Assembly: GCA_041395905.1 (NCBI GenBank)
Contig: JAWKZP010000006.1
Span: 62,001 to 126,000 of the forward strand
Direction: 5' to 3'
DNA length: 64,000 nt
From: UBA7803 sp041395905
Lineage (GTDB): Bacteria; Pseudomonadota; Gammaproteobacteria; Pseudomonadales; Azotimanducaceae
The notes below the pieces were generated by a model, which worked only from the letters and a program-made list of their open reading frames with translations, had not been told where the DNA came from and did no database searches. Positions 63,927 to 64,000 of this stretch are shown piece after piece. Both the position numbers and the translations under genes were made by a program. Every line of letters begins with the position of its first letter. The first letter of the stretch is position 1.

Positions 63927-64000
63927 CCGAGGCGAACGCTCGTCAATCCGTACTTTTACGGGGTGTTCCTGGAGGCCATGCGGGCACAATCGACGGGCTC

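Noticed and set aside
63927..64000. Possible start of another gene at the right edge
   Set aside because: The frame reading NPYFYGVFLEAMRAQSTG is open to the edge, and GGAGG lies 2 bases before an ATG at 63978, but 74 bases are too few to support a call.

Overview
The window is 64 kb of high-GC bacterial chromosome containing the replication-origin neighbourhood of a gammaproteobacterium. Evidence is the gene order itself: leftwards from the dnaA region run rpmH-rnpA-yidD-yidC-mnmE-mnmG-rsmG-parA-parB-atpIBEFHAGDC-glmU-glmS (minus strand), and rightwards dnaA-dnaN-recF-gyrB (plus strand). Further out, algC-argB-slmA / rph-pyrE / yicC-gmk-rpoZ-spoT-ridA-recG on the left and plsC-gmhB / tag-lpxL / def-fmt-rsmB-trkA-trkH / lysM-dprA-purE-aroE-yheV on the right resemble the arrangement known from Pseudomonas and relatives. 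The species cannot be named from sequence alone; the order is Pseudomonas-like but not identical (no glyQS beside tag, trkH next to trkA, no sua5-hemF between dprA and aroE).

Layout. 1-12.2 kb: sugar phosphomutase (cut by the window edge), arginine and pyrimidine biosynthesis, nucleoid occlusion, RNA processing, guanylate kinase, omega subunit, (p)ppGpp metabolism, RidA, RecG. 12.3-24.8 kb: the most variable part, with a YbaK-like/HDOD regulator, an SLC1 symporter, rubredoxin, UbiA, and a TRAP transporter whose membrane subunits plus an amidohydrolase lie behind ubiA on the plus strand, while its probable binding protein, a crotonase and a DUF2164 protein lie behind uvrD on the minus strand. 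24.8-35.4 kb: glmS, glmU and the complete F1Fo ATP synthase operon, bracketed by a good sigma70-type promoter and a textbook intrinsic terminator. 35.5-43.9 kb: chromosome partition (ParAB), tRNA modification (MnmE/MnmG), 16S rRNA methylation, membrane insertion (YidC/YidD), RNase P protein and L34. 43.9-44.45 kb: a 581-bp gene-free region with a perfect DnaA box, the best oriC candidate. 44.45-50.8 kb: dnaA, dnaN, recF, gyrB; recF carries two parS-like 16-mers that fit the ParB encoded 10 kb away. 50.8-64 kb: lipid and LPS enzymes, base-excision repair, potassium uptake, translation-initiation formylation/deformylation, DNA uptake (DprA), purine and shikimate enzymes.

No rRNA, tRNA, insertion sequence, prophage or CRISPR array was seen. 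No clearly new multi-gene system was found; the observations most worth checking are the parS pair in recF, the sparse oriC candidate, a repeat spanning the fmt/rsmB junction, the split TRAP/amidohydrolase cluster, and a degenerate YbaK domain fused to HDOD. Most genes are tightly packed with ATGA/GTGA overlaps, so translational coupling is likely widespread.
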